Assembly (NCBI GenBank): GCA_035048485.1
Contig: CM068585.1
Span: 1,853,001 to 1,917,000 of the forward strand
Source of the DNA: Pteria penguin
Lineage: Eukaryota; Mollusca; Bivalvia; Pterioida; Pteriidae
DNA length: 64,000 nucleotides
Direction: 5' to 3'
Under the pieces are notes generated by a model, which ran no database searches, had not been told where the DNA came from, and worked only from the letters and a program-made list of their open reading frames with translations. Both the position numbers and the translations under genes were made by a program. Position 1 is the stretch's first letter. Each line of letters opens with the position of its first letter. Below, one piece after another: positions 53,932-64,000 of this stretch.

Positions 53932-55050
53932 TTAAGGGTTATGTGGAATGCAACAAAAAAATTTTTCTTTTATAAATGTCCTTGCGTTTTTGCTCAAAAC
54001 CAGATAAAATAAAACATCTAATGGCATCAAGGTATAATTGGCAACAGTATAAAGTGTTACGTAGATGTCATACTCTGAGGTTTCACCTGCACCTAGTGAC
54101 GAACGCAAAATATAAACTACACCTATTGTTTTTATAATCAATGTAGGTATTTCAGTAATAACAAAGGACAGAATAATAAGTAATGATACTCGGTTTATGT
54201 TGTTCAGTTTTGAATCAAGTTTCTTCATTGTTATCGGTATTTCAGATAGATTTTTGCGATTAGCTTTAATTTTTTTCAGGTGATGCATCATAGCTATATC
54301 TAGTAAGATCATTGTGATGGTTGGAATGATAGAAATAATAACTTCTGCAATTCTAAGATATAAATTATTACCCTGGGTGGTATGCCACTTAGGATCAATC
54401 ACGGTACAAGCTGTGTATGTTTTGAACTCCCCAGTGTTCCACAAATCATCTATGCAAGTATATGTAGACGATTGTGGAAAAATAAAGGCCAAACACAAAG
54501 TCACCGAAAGTGACAAAAGTATTACTAAAGTAATATATATATATTCCTTTTTTCTGGAAAACCATATTTTCATTTTGAATGGTTTATACACAGCACAGAG
54601 GCGATTGACTGACAGGAGCAGCTTCAGATATAACGACGATACTTGACAGATCATATGAACACGCGTTTCAAGTAACAAGTACAACAAGCACCAAGGATAT
54701 GGCATAGGTGCCTTAGTGTTGGCTATATGAAAGAAGACAATTATCAAAGGTACACGTAGTAAGGATGGGAGACACTCTGTAAAATTTGAAATGATCAGTA
54801 TTTTCTGCAAGAATCCCAATGTCTTCTTCTTAATTGAAATTAACAAGAGTAAGATACACAAACCGATAAATGCCAAAATGATAACAGGATATATATATGA
54901 TAAGAAGATGAAGTTCACTGATGGCATATGTGTTGAAATTATATACAATTCGCTGGATTCAGACTGAGCTTCAGAGAGAGTTTTCATCAATTCTGTCCTT
55001 AACTTTATACTCTGCATCTGCAACGTCTCCTCATCTTGTGCGTTGTTCAT
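53932..55050 (-). CDS. class A (rhodopsin-like) GPCR, single exon
   Basis: 372 codons from ATG at 55050 (the frame is open further upstream but without ATG; ATTTTAG near 55072 may be a splice acceptor of a 5' UTR intron). Seven hydrophobic segments at about residues 49-72, 79-108, 121-148, 169-191, 231-257, 289-313 and 330-352. Cys121 at the top of TM3 and Cys199 or Cys215 in the second extracellular loop can form the usual disulphide. The DRY position after TM3 reads NRLCAVYKPF, and TM7 has MPLDVLFYLVLSKN instead of NPxxY. ECL2 and the N-terminus are short and there is no signal peptide. It should sit in the plasma membrane and signal through G proteins; the ligand is unknown. Resembles mollusc peptide or chemosensory receptor expansions. 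No frame damage seen, in contrast to its paralogue at 21949-22939. Confidence 0.88.
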   Translation of the reverse strand: MNNAQDEETLQMQSIKLRTELMKTLSEAQSESSELYIISTHMPSVNFIFLSYIYPVIILAFIGLCILLLLISIKKKTLGFLQKILIISNFTECLPSLLRVPLIIVFFHIANTKAPMPYPWCLLYLLLETRVHMICQVSSLYLKLLLSVNRLCAVYKPFKMKIWFSRKKEYIYITLVILLSLSVTLCLAFIFPQSSTYTCIDDLWNTGEFKTYTACTVIDPKWHTTQGNNLYLRIAEVIISIIPTITMILLDIAMMHHLKKIKANRKNLSEIPITMKKLDSKLNNINRVSLLIILSFVITEIPTLIIKTIGVVYILRSSLGAGETSEYDIYVTLYTVANYTLMPLDVLFYLVLSKNARTFIKEKFFCCIPHNP

Positions 55051-55189
55051 TTCAGTACTGTATTTCAATAATCCTAAAATGGTATAAAGTAATAAAAATA
55101 CTTCTGCATACTAGATATAACAAGAAAGTAGACGTGACGTTTTCATTAACTAAGGCAGAGTACACTGGAAAAAATCGAATATATAATGA

Positions 55190-56104
55190 TATACAATGAA
55201 TGCTTCAAAATTACGATTACATGGCCATCATGAATGCAACACAGAACGATTAACTGATATGTAATGACTAATAATTGTTACATGGAAATACAATATTTCT
55301 TATATTCACAACATCAAAGACTGAAATCGGGTTGACGCTGTGAGATTCCAATGGGCCGTCTACAGCATTGATGGTCCTTTCAGAAGTCAAAAACGAAGAA
55401 GTACCGAAGGGTAAACCATATCTCATAGTCCATGGAATAAAGGGGGCAATATCGTGTTTAGTGTCATATTCAGACAAATGCGAACCCCAATAAATTCGAG
55501 GTGAGACCAGGTGCTCAGGAGGAGTAAGCATCCCCTGGTTGCATGGAACACCCGTCCCAAAAGTCCTGCAACAACCTTTCAAATCGAGGAGATAAATATT
55601 TAAATATACACAAGTGTATATATTAAGTCGTGATACACACGTGATAAATCCAAAATATGTAAACGACTGCGTCCTGTACATGAAATGCATGTGACGAACC
55701 TACGGGTTTAAAGAAACGTCGTTTACTTTTTGGAAGAAATTGACGTGTTTCGTGAACTTTGCGACATATTATGTGTCATTCATCGCGTTAATGATGGATT
55801 TTCTGAAACTGTATGTATGCAATGCTGTAACAAAATAAATTAGCGAAAATTATTTTTGACTCGCAAAATAGAATAAACAGTTTTAAAATGCTTAGAAGTG
55901 TAAATAAATAGATCTTTGTTTTGCATGAAACCAATCTGTGATTTGAAAGGTTTCTCATAGGTCTGTAGTTATAAATATATATATAACGTCACACAGAGCC
56001 AGCCCGACTTAGTAATAGCGATATATAGTGTAGCGCAGTGTAATCTCAAACCTTGGCGTTGTGAATATAGATATTTCTGTCTGACCATTTAGCTTGAGAA
56101 AGTA
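55190..56104. other. spacer with PLE-type 3' fragment
   Basis: Contains the hairpin box at 55482-55558 (GGTGAGACCAGGTGCTCAGG, CACCCGTCCC) and flanking sequence resembling a PLE 3' UTR, sense minus. The 140-codon minus frame there is this UTR. Otherwise non-coding. Confidence 0.5.
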
Positions 56105-58618
56105 TACAAACAATGCCAATTTGAGCACTCCGTTTCGTCGGAAAAGAGAAGAATACTGGATAAGACGTCTTGGCACTGCTTTGCCCTATGGATGCAACGA
56201 CAATATTAGTAATATTGGTAACCTAACTAGTTCTGCGTGTCAATCAGTTAACGTACTCGGTTTATTTAACAAAAGTCAGAGGAGGCATCGAAGTCATGGT
56301 ACACGCAAATACAACAAACCTGAAATACATAATATTTCCTTTGATGCTCTTTTGCCATATATAAATAAACCTTTGGGCCTTCATCACATTCGTAGAAAAC
56401 TTTATTCTATTTCACTCAGAAAATTACGCGAGTTGTACGTATCGTCCAGACAACGTATAATTACTGATATAAGCTCTGCAGAGTATAGACTAGATGGTAT
56501 TATTCTGGACATATCGACCGCTAGACTTTTTCGTCCCGTCAAGTCAGATATATCTATGGAAAAATCTAATCGCCCTTTTATCAAAATTAAATTTGCCAAT
56601 AAAGGCATTGATTATCTAAATTTTGGCCAAATTTTAAATCGTAAGTTTGTATTTGAGAAAATACCTCCATATTTCAAATATTTCCCATAGCTGCATTCAA
56701 AATTTATAATTTATAATACAAAGGGTTTCTACAGTGTCTTAATCTTAGCAACTCTGCATGCCATCCTCAACCGTGTGCATGTTCCTCATCTAATTTTGTA
56801 TATTCTCATTGTGGTCATGTCATTACTGGTGATCTTTATGTTGTTAAAAATACCAAGTTAAGAGAACTTTTACATAAAGGTCCAAAATACAGAGAACCCA
56901 GATCATTCACATGGAGCCAAAATTTTGAGAATATTACCAACTGCTGCGAGGAATATGCTACCCGATGGGCAAAAAGAGAAGAAGTACAGGTCGACACTCT
57001 TTCGGAATGGATAAAATCTATTGCAGTACTGCTGAGATCAAAAAGTGAAAAATTACAAGGCTCTGTAAACACCAGATTCGAATCTATTTTTAAAGATCCT
57101 GATGTTGTCCGAGAGCTTACCTTCCTCCAAGAACATTATATCCTTAACCAGCAGATAAAGCGTCTAACAATTATACATTTACTTGCAAGAAATATTACGT
57201 TGACAGCCTAGTGAAATAATTCACTACTTATACTCTCACGAACTCTTCGGTTTCAGAAGTACTTGAGAATCAATAATCAGTCCTCAATACGTTTGGTATT
57301 GACACATATAAATTAACTTTAGAATTTCCAAAAATGCACAAAATCCTTACAAACAACGCTTTATCGCTGTTTCTTCAAAGTGTTCCACAAAATCTGTATC
57401 GATACTACTCACAAAAATATTATCAGAAATTATATCTGGCCTTCATAGGTATTGCGAAACAGTATATTCCAGAAGCAGAATTAATTAAATGTGGATCCTG
57501 AAAAATTCAAAAGAGTTGTTAGAACATCTAAATTTAAAAAGTTTTACTAAAATTTACTCCATCAAGTTTTTGATTTTCGACTCTTTACACACACAAAGAT
57601 CCCTCATCAGAATTTAATAGACAGATTAGCGGAAATTATTCAAAATTCAAATTTCTTATCGATAACATTTTTGTGGTGTTTCGAGGAAAGATTTTGCAAC
57701 AAATTGTCGGCATTCCAGTGGGCACTAATTGTGCCCCACTTCTGGCTGACATATTCCTTTACTCATACGAAGCTGAATTCATTCAGTCTTTGCTTTCGCA
57801 AGGAAAGAAACAATTGGCTTTTAGCTTCAATTTCACTTACAGATATATAGATGACTTGCTTTCAATAAACAATCCTTCATTCATGGATTACCTTAGCATA
57901 ATCTATCCAAGTGAACTGGAGGTCAAAGAAACCACAGAAAGTAGTAATTCTACTTCGTATTTAGATATTCTGTTGTCTGTCGACATTAATGGTCAATTGA
58001 ACACCTCACTCTATGACAAACGTGACGATTTCAATTTCGCTATCACAAACTTTCCTTTCATAAGTAGCAATATTCCATCATCGCCCGCATACGGCGTATT
58101 CATATCTCAGTTAATACGTTATTCCAGAGCATGTTCAAATCACAATGACTTTGTTCTGAGGGCTAGACGACTTTCAGATAAGCTACTCAACCAGTGTTAT
58201 ATATGTGCTATACTAGCAACGTCACTGAGGACGTTCTATGGTAGTTACGAGACTCTTAATACTCCATATGATATCTCGATATCCAGACTTTTAAATGATA
58301 TTCTGGACTGAGACCGATTCCGATCATTTTACACAGATTTGACACCTTCTATACTAGGTTACCTACTTTGACTTCTCCATATATAAATATATATGGAATT
58401 TACACGATTTGACTCTTTCTACTGGGTATATGTGACGGGTGGTGCTAGCAAGCAGGAGATGCTCACTCTCCCCGGGCACATATTCATGTTCACATATGCT
58501 CTTCAGGTAGAAATATTTTGTTACTTTCCACTTGGTTTCTATTTTCACTGATTTTGTATGTCCTCTGGTTTCATGATTTTCGGACTTATGGTTTGGATTT
58601 ATCAATCATCTGTACATA
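56105..58618 (+). pseudogene. PLE copy C, truncated and degraded
   Basis: 5' truncated within the nuclease: starts NNANLSTPFRRKREEYWIRR and continues without interruption through LYSISLRKLRELYVSSRQR to PPYFKYFP (56690). This proves the nuclease-linker-RT fusion. Afterwards there are many small deletions and stops (motif A near 57560 is damaged). The RT core is then open from 57673 to 58311 (GTNCAPLLADIFLYSY, YRYIDDLLSINN). The 3' UTR has a partial box (58434-58500) and ends near 58618. It separates the GPCR from the mariner ruin, which are adjacent in the first segment copy. Confidence 0.88.
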
Positions 58619-58914
58619 ATATGTAAAATAAGGTATTGATGCAGCTCCTATAACACTGTGGGACTCACGACATTTACCATATTGCTGGTCCTTTAGAAAT
58701 CAGAGTGAATGCTTACTGTTTCGTAAGCAATATTCACCATGGATGTCCAAATAAATACATAAATACATAATAAATATTTAACTACTAAAAACATTACGTT
58801 AATATGAATATACAGATTGTCGGTAATGTCACATCTGCACACTATAGCTAGGAATTCTTTTTTCTTTTTAATCTTGGAAAAGTCAGATCCTCATAGTACT
58901 TTTTAATGGTCTGC
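58619..58914. other. spacer, partly shared with 23.1-23.2 kb
   Basis: Non-coding. TCACATCTGCACACTA and GGAATTCTTT match the sequence between the GPCR pseudogene and the first mariner ruin. Confidence 0.6.
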
Positions 58915-59350
58915 TTCATTTAGAAGGAGGATGGAGAGCTTTGAAGATGATGAACGGCATGGACGTCCAGAGGAGACTACCACAGACGCAAATGTTAATA
59001 TTATGCACACTCATCTGTGACAGAAGGCGAGATATAGCCAGAAAAGTTGGCATAAAGTATGGGACTCGCCAATCAATTTTAACCCAAATCTTAGTCATGT
59101 CAAAGATTCATGGTAAGATGGGTCCCTAGAATGTTGACTGAAGACCAAAGGGAAAGAGGTATCATGTTTCTTTGCATGTTTGGTCTCGTTATGAGGATGA
59201 ACCCGAGGATATTATGGGTCGAACTGAAACTTGGATTCGCCACCTTGATCCAGAATCTAAGAAACAAAGCATGCAATGGATTCATCCTGGCTAACCCGAC
59301 GGAATACAGCTTCGAGGCCCCTCTTGTTCCCATTTTCTCCAGATTTAGCC
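58915..59350 (+). pseudogene. mariner transposase ruin 2
   Basis: In shifting frames: EDDERHGRPEETTTDANVN, CDRRRDIARKVGIKYGT, SILTQ, then RWVPRMLTEDQRERG and a decayed HLDPESKKQSMQWIHPG. These are the N-terminal helix-turn-helix region, linker and part of the catalytic domain of a mariner transposase. Inactive. Paralogue of 23230-23650. Confidence 0.82.
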
Positions 59351-60060
59351 CCATCTTACTTCTATCCGTCAACAAATTTTTCTTACGTATAATGAGTTTT
59401 GGGAGCAATGAGGGTGTTATAAATGTTGTATGAGTACTTCCGGGATAAAAATGAAGCATTCTTTTTAAGGGATTAAGAAATTGGAAACAGAGTTTGAGAA
59501 AAATCCATTGAGATGACGGAGGATTCTTTCAATCCTGGGTATTATTGAATACACGGGTTAGAGAACCTTTTGTTCATACCTCATTTTGTGCCAATGTTAA
59601 TAATGATTGTGCAATGGAAGTAAGATATTATATTCAATTACATAACAAGATCCATTAAATATAAAATAGAAGGAAAAACAACACAAAACTTTCGATTACA
59701 TTGTTCTCAAGGTACCGACTTACGACAGTAAATGACAAATAGTCATTAGCTTACCGGTTTAATGATCATGGTATATAAACAATATCATCGAAAATGTAGG
59801 ATGGAGATCTTGCTATTTATGTCTTTTCATCTATTCCAAAATATTATTCTTGTAAATGTTTTTTGACCTCTAATATTGAGTACTCTGTTGATATTTCCTC
59901 CCTGTATGGATATTTATTTATGATTATTAAATATGTGTTCTTTTAACTGTTTCTTTTTGGTGATGAGTGGGAAGGTAAACCCCATATACCAGTAAATCAC
60001 AACAATTGAGTTACGATTTCCACTTCAATTGACCGTCGGTATCACAAGTGCATTATAATC
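59351..60060. other. shared non-coding segment
   Basis: Matches 24090-24360 and 25020-25290 (GGAAACAGAGTTTGAGAAAA, GAGTACTCTGTTGATATTTC). It lacks the LTR, F2b and PLE fragments present there. A decayed F2-like tail (GAGTGGGAAGGTAAACCCC) is included. Confidence 0.65.
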
Positions 60061-60400
60061 GACAGCGTACTTTATGTGTAGATTCTTCACTACTCTTCAT
60101 GTCTGTAATAGATTCTAACATACAGATGAGACTATTTCTTCTTTATACCTTTGAAAATGCCACAGTAACCTGCCACACTAGCAACAACGTGCCATATAAC
60201 CTTGAAATTCAGAAGTGGAACTACCTGCCCAAGAAGAATGCACATTTCATATTGGTCAAATAATCCGACATAAATATTCGAGACATACAAATGACACAAA
60301 ACAAATTTCACACTCACGTCACACACACTTGTAACCGTCGTGGATTCCAGACAGACATGAAATAATTGTGGACAACGAATACACCTTACAAATGGGACTA
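60061..60400. other. spacer
   Basis: No recognised feature; the 128-codon minus frame (60132-60518) has no domain and overlaps repeats. Confidence 0.4.
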
Positions 60401-60544
60401 CATGTGATAAATGTGTAATTATCTCGAATCCCATACATAAACCAGCTGTAGATAATACAATGAGCTCCCAGATGCAAGTGGGAATAAGTGTGATAAATAT
60501 TTCTCGAATTCCACACATGTATATGTGGTATATGTGTTTCTAGA

Positions 60545-60722
60545 ATGCAGGTATGCTCACTCTCCCCGGGCACCTGATCTCACTTCATCATAGGGGTTCA
60601 CATATGCTCTTCAAGTAGACATTTTTCGTTATCTACTTGGTTTTCATTTTCACTAATTTTGTATCTCCTATAGTTACATGATTTTCGGACTTATAGTTTA
60701 GATTTATCCATCATCTTTACAC
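60545..60722 (+). mobile_element. PLE B-type 3' UTR fragment
   Basis: CTCTCCCCGGGCACCTGATC, TTCACATATGCTCTTCAAG, GATTTATCCATCATCTTTAC. Only the last ~175 bases of a B-type PLE. Confidence 0.8.
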
Positions 60723-60884
60723 ATGAATAAGCTGCAAATAAGACAACGAGCTTCCCGCTACAATTGGGAATAAGTGCGATAATGTGTAAATATTAGTACA
60801 AATCCAAGATATTGATCCGAAATCCACAACTCGAAATCGAAGAAACACGACAATACATATGTAAATATAATATAAACAGTCACA

Positions 60885-60955
60885 AACCTCTGTCAAAACA
60901 GAGGTGGGATCAGGTGCCATGGAGGAGTAACCATCCCCTGCCGACCGGTCACACC
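60885..60955 (+). repeat. conserved hairpin box, copy 13
   Basis: Contains a perfect stem CCTCTG-TCAAAA-CAGAGG, then ATCAGGTGCCATGGAGGAG, CATCCCCTG and GGTCACACC. It is not attached to a recognisable PLE. Confidence 0.75.
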
Positions 60956-62160
60956 ATAAGGATAAGCGAAATAGTATTATTCGCTGTCAAAGAATTAGGA
61001 AACGGCACAGCCGTAGTCAAAATAGCTATATGTCATAAGCAGTAAGAATACTGCTATATAGTAAAGGTAATACAGATGGTTTAGTTACTGTGAAATAAGG
61101 AAGTCAACATCTCGATTACCACACATAAACAAGCTGTAAATAAGTCAACGAGCTCTTGAAACGCTACAAGTTGGAATCAGTGGTGATAAATATGGTATTA
61201 CCTCGAATCTCACACATCGACCGGCTGTAAATAAGTCAACAAGCTCCTCGCTACAAGTGGGGATCAGTTTTATGATAAATGTGAAATCATCTCGAAATCT
61301 TTACTATACGCATTAAAAGTTCCGTAATTTTTCTGTCGTGGTATATCCCCATCCAATGAAAAAAGACTAGATTCATTCATTATCAATTATTTCCTTTCAA
61401 ACATGTTTTATATTCTCAGAAATTGGTACGTTATGTCTGCACTATTTCTCAACATCTCTAAATTTCTGTCGCAGTGATGGGGATATGGACGTCACAATTG
61501 TGAAACCGCGGGTTATTAGGCCGTCAGAGAAAAACGTTGTATATGAGTTGTACTGCCAATTTTCAAACCAATCATAATGCATGTTACATATGAAATTAAA
61601 CGAAACATACATGCTGTAAATAACACAACGAGCTTCCCGCTACAAGGGGTAACATGTGAAAAGTAATTGTTCCTATCTCGAATCCAAGATATGTACTGTT
61701 TAATTCTAACGGTGTCATTAACCCATTTGTTATTGCTTCTGTACCTATACGAAATATATAGTGTGGAAATGTTCGTTACTTATTCGAAATCTGAGGAGTA
61801 TTTCCCTCATGTATAACTTAAACCCTAGCTGGATTTTTTGGCTCTTACTTCTAGATCAAATTGGAAGAGTTTGCTCTTCATAAATTCATACTTTAGACTT
61901 CCACAGTTTAGACTGACTGTTACTGAAAGGACATAAATTGTCGAAATACGCATATTGTGCCCCAAATTAACACACGTTTGTATGATGTGATGTATGTGTG
62001 GACAATGAGCATCCCACTAAAATGGAAAAGTGCGACATAGTTGTACATGTATATATCTCGGATTTCACACATAGATATGGTGTAATTGTGGACGATGTGC
62101 CCGCTCTAAGGGGGATAACTGTGACATATCTGTAACTCCTTTGCACTGAGATGGGTAATA

Positions 62161-62499
62161 GATTAGATAGAACAACATATACATGCCTACAAGGACAATA
62201 ATATATGTATTGATGCATCAACATGCATGCCGACCTCTGGAATCAACTTAGATGAGGTTGGACCCATAAACTGGTGTACTACACCAAATGAGAGACATTG
62301 TCAATCTATTTGACCATCCTAAAGTGGTATTGCAACTACTTTGAAATCGAATAATTTTGTGTTGTCTTTTTACATTATTATTCTTGTTTGCTCTGTATGT
62401 CCGTGGCGACTTTTGTCACAGGGCTGAATCAGACGACATTTTTCCTTTCTACCGATCGAGATTGAATTAAGACCCGTCAGATATGAAAAAATCATTGTA
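62161..62499. other. F2-like remnants, shared with 29.6-30.1 kb
   Basis: ACCATCCTAAAGTGGTATTG and GGCGACTTTTGTCACAGGGC are decayed F2b tail elements. GACCCGTCAGATATGA corresponds to 30050. Confidence 0.55.
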
Positions 62500-62755
62500 T
62501 TGCAGTTTTATCGTAGTTTGTTTACTTTATTTTTGTTTTACTGCACACCAGTTTTGTTTCACGTATATGGTGAATTCATCTGCTTGATGCACTGTACAGG
62601 CATCTAGACCTGTACAACAGACCTACTCGCTACAGTGTACTTCTACCGTCACGCGGGACCTCCGTTTGACAGTATCATTCGATGACGTGCCCCTAGCTGA
62701 ACCCAAACCCGGGACGAGCCAAACACCTAACTGATAGAGCTTTGCCTGCTCTCCT
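62500..62755 (-). mobile_element. SINE, V-like body (copy 6)
   Basis: On the minus strand GCTCTATCAGTTAGGTGTTT (box A-like), CCGGGTTTGGG (box B-like), then CCCGCGTGACGGTAGAAG and AGCAGATGAATTC. Close to the copy at 25385. Confidence 0.75.
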
Positions 62756-62774
62756 GTTACCATTGTATTCCAGT

Positions 62775-63045
62775 TGTAAGTCAGTTTGTTTGCTTTATTC
62801 TTGTTTTACGGCACACTAGCATTGTTTAATGTATATGGTAAAGGAATCTGCGTGATTACCTGTACAGGCTCATTTAGATGGACTACTCGATGCAGTGTAC
62901 ATCTGCTGTGACGGTGGACATCGGCTTTACTGTATCAGTCGAATGACCGGACTCCGGCGTTCCCTAGCTGGACCCGAACCGGGGACCATCCGATGACGAG
63001 CCAAATACCTAACTAATTGAGCTGCTATCTTGAAGATGGTGTTGT
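62775..63045 (-). mobile_element. SINE, V-like body (copy 7)
   Basis: Nearly identical to 30085-30365 (ACGGCACACTAGCATTGTTT, TGGACTACTCGATGCAG). The two probably derive from one insertion before the segmental duplication. Confidence 0.78.
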
Positions 63046-63204
63046 TTTGTGTTTTGGGGTTTTTTTAACTGCTTTTTGATGGGAGGACGATTTAACCACA
63101 CCAATCAATTGACAATATTGATTTCTTCCAAGTCGATATGTGATGATTTCCGCTTGCTAGGACGAAATGAATTTTGAACTTGGACTTTGACCTTATATTT
63201 TCAA

Positions 63205-64000
63205 AATGTAAAGATGATGGATAAATCCAAACCACAAGTCCAAAAATCATGAAACCATAGGACATACAAAATCAGTGAAAATGAAAAACAAATGGAAAAT
63301 AACAAAATATGTCTACTTGAAGAGCATATGTGAACCCCTGTGATGGAGTGAGATCAGGTGCCCGGGGAGAGTGAGCATCTCCTGCTTGCTAGCAACACCC
63401 GTCACATATACCCCGTAGAAAGAGTCAAATCGTGTGAATTCCATATGTATCTATATGTGGAGAAGTCGAAGTAGGTAACCCCCTAGTATAGAAGGTGTCA
63501 AATCTGTGTAAAGTGATCGGAATCGGTCTCAGTCCAGAATATCATTTAAAAGTCTGGATAACGAGATATCATATGGAGTAATAAGAGTCTCGTAACGACC
63601 GTAGAACTTCGTCAGTGACGATGCTAGTCTAGCACATATATAACCCTGGTTGAGCAGCTTAACTGAAAGTCGCCTAGCCCTCAGAACAAAGTCATTGTAA
63701 TTTGAACATGCTCTGGAATAACGTATTAACTGAGATATGAATACGCCGTATGCGGGCGATGATGGAATGTTGCTACTTATGAAAGGAAAGTTTGTGATAG
63801 CGAAATTGAAATCGTCACGTTTGTCATAGAGTGAGGTGTTCAATTGACCATTAATGTCGAAAGACAACATAATATCTAAATACGAAGTAGAATTACTAGT
63901 TTCTGTGGTTTCTTTGACCTCCAGTTCACTTGGATAGATGATGCTAAGGTAATCCGCGAATGAAGGATTATTAATTGAAAGCAAGTCATCTATATATCTG
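63205..64000 (-). mobile_element. PLE B-type copy, cut by the window end
   Basis: Sense minus. The 3' end AATGTAAAG lies at 63205; 3' UTR with box (63330-63408); RT frame open from the window edge to the stop at 63529, with FISSNIPSSPAYGVFISQLI and SLSRLLNDILD. YIDD lies at the very edge (63985-64000). Almost identical to B3, including the UTR, so it is young. Whether it is full length cannot be seen. Confidence 0.9.

Larger units (their letters stand above)
60400..62160. repeat. degenerate ~90-bp repeats, about eight copies
   Basis: Blocks with ATCTCGAATC, CACACATAAACAAGCTGTAA, AACGAGCTCCCCGCTACAAG-like and GGAATAAGTGTGATAAAT-like words recur near 60420, 60480, 60720, 61110, 61200, 61610, 61680 and 62070, irregularly spaced. 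Two hairpin boxes lie among them (60547-60600 on the minus strand, 60885-60955 on the plus strand). Function and family unknown; no coding sequence. Confidence 0.65.

Noticed and set aside
55051..55068. Six extra N-terminal codons of the GPCR
   Set aside because: The first codon would be TTG; the first ATG is at 55050 and is also the conserved one in the paralogue.
60132..60518. 128-codon hydrophobic minus-strand ORF
   Set aside because: Overlaps the start of the degenerate ~90-bp repeats and has no recognisable topology or family.

Overview
The window is animal nuclear DNA, most probably from a bivalve mollusc. It is AT-rich and gene-poor. It is dominated by GIY-YIG-carrying Penelope-like retroelements (PLEs), tRNA-derived SINEs with a V-SINE-like body, minisatellites, mariner, L1/Tx1-like and other LINE remnants, and DNA-transposon MITEs. 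The species cannot be named from sequence alone, and the bivalve call rests on the repeat repertoire. Only two host protein genes are supported: one exon of a neurobeachin/LRBA-like gene (minus strand, 9306-9461) and an intact single-exon class A GPCR (minus strand, 53932-55050). The GPCR has a broken paralogue at 21949-22939.

Layout. 0-9.3 kb: minisatellite arrays (units of 46, 46, 38, 29, 50, about 165 and about 68 bp), probably inside intron 1 of the neurobeachin/LRBA-like gene. 9.5-16.8 kb: microsatellites, a hAT-like MITE interrupted by a truncated LINE, a pogo/Tigger-like MITE and an L1/Tx1-like LINE ruin. 16.8-20.6 kb: a nearly full-length PLE inserted into that LINE and itself carrying two insertions of a second retroelement family (called F2 here). 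21.9-30.4 kb: first copy of a segmental duplication (GPCR pseudogene, mariner ruin, shared non-coding blocks). 30.4-43.4 kb: minisatellite, SINEs and many F2 and PLE pieces, including an F2 copy (37.5-38.8 kb) with strongly one-directional mutation. 43.5-49.3 kb: two nearly identical PLEs head to tail, the second split by a third in reverse orientation. 49.3-64 kb: a long microsatellite, then the second copy of the segmental duplication (intact GPCR, 40-bp minisatellite, mariner ruin), into which another PLE has inserted, and a last PLE cut by the window edge.

The PLEs encode the GIY-YIG nuclease ahead of the reverse transcriptase (RT), the permuted order described for Naiad-type PLEs. F2 encodes a related RT. 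Its copies are 5'-truncated to very different lengths but share one 3' end, the signature of target-primed reverse transcription. Because the GPCR segment is duplicated, several insertions have their empty site elsewhere in the same window, which fixes their ends and order.

Most interesting observations: the apparent A-to-G hypermutation of one F2 copy, which turns the catalytic YIDD into CLGG; a hairpin-bearing box repeated 14 times and found in the 3' regions of different PLE subfamilies; and minisatellites that grew from single-copy precursors still visible in the paralogous segment.
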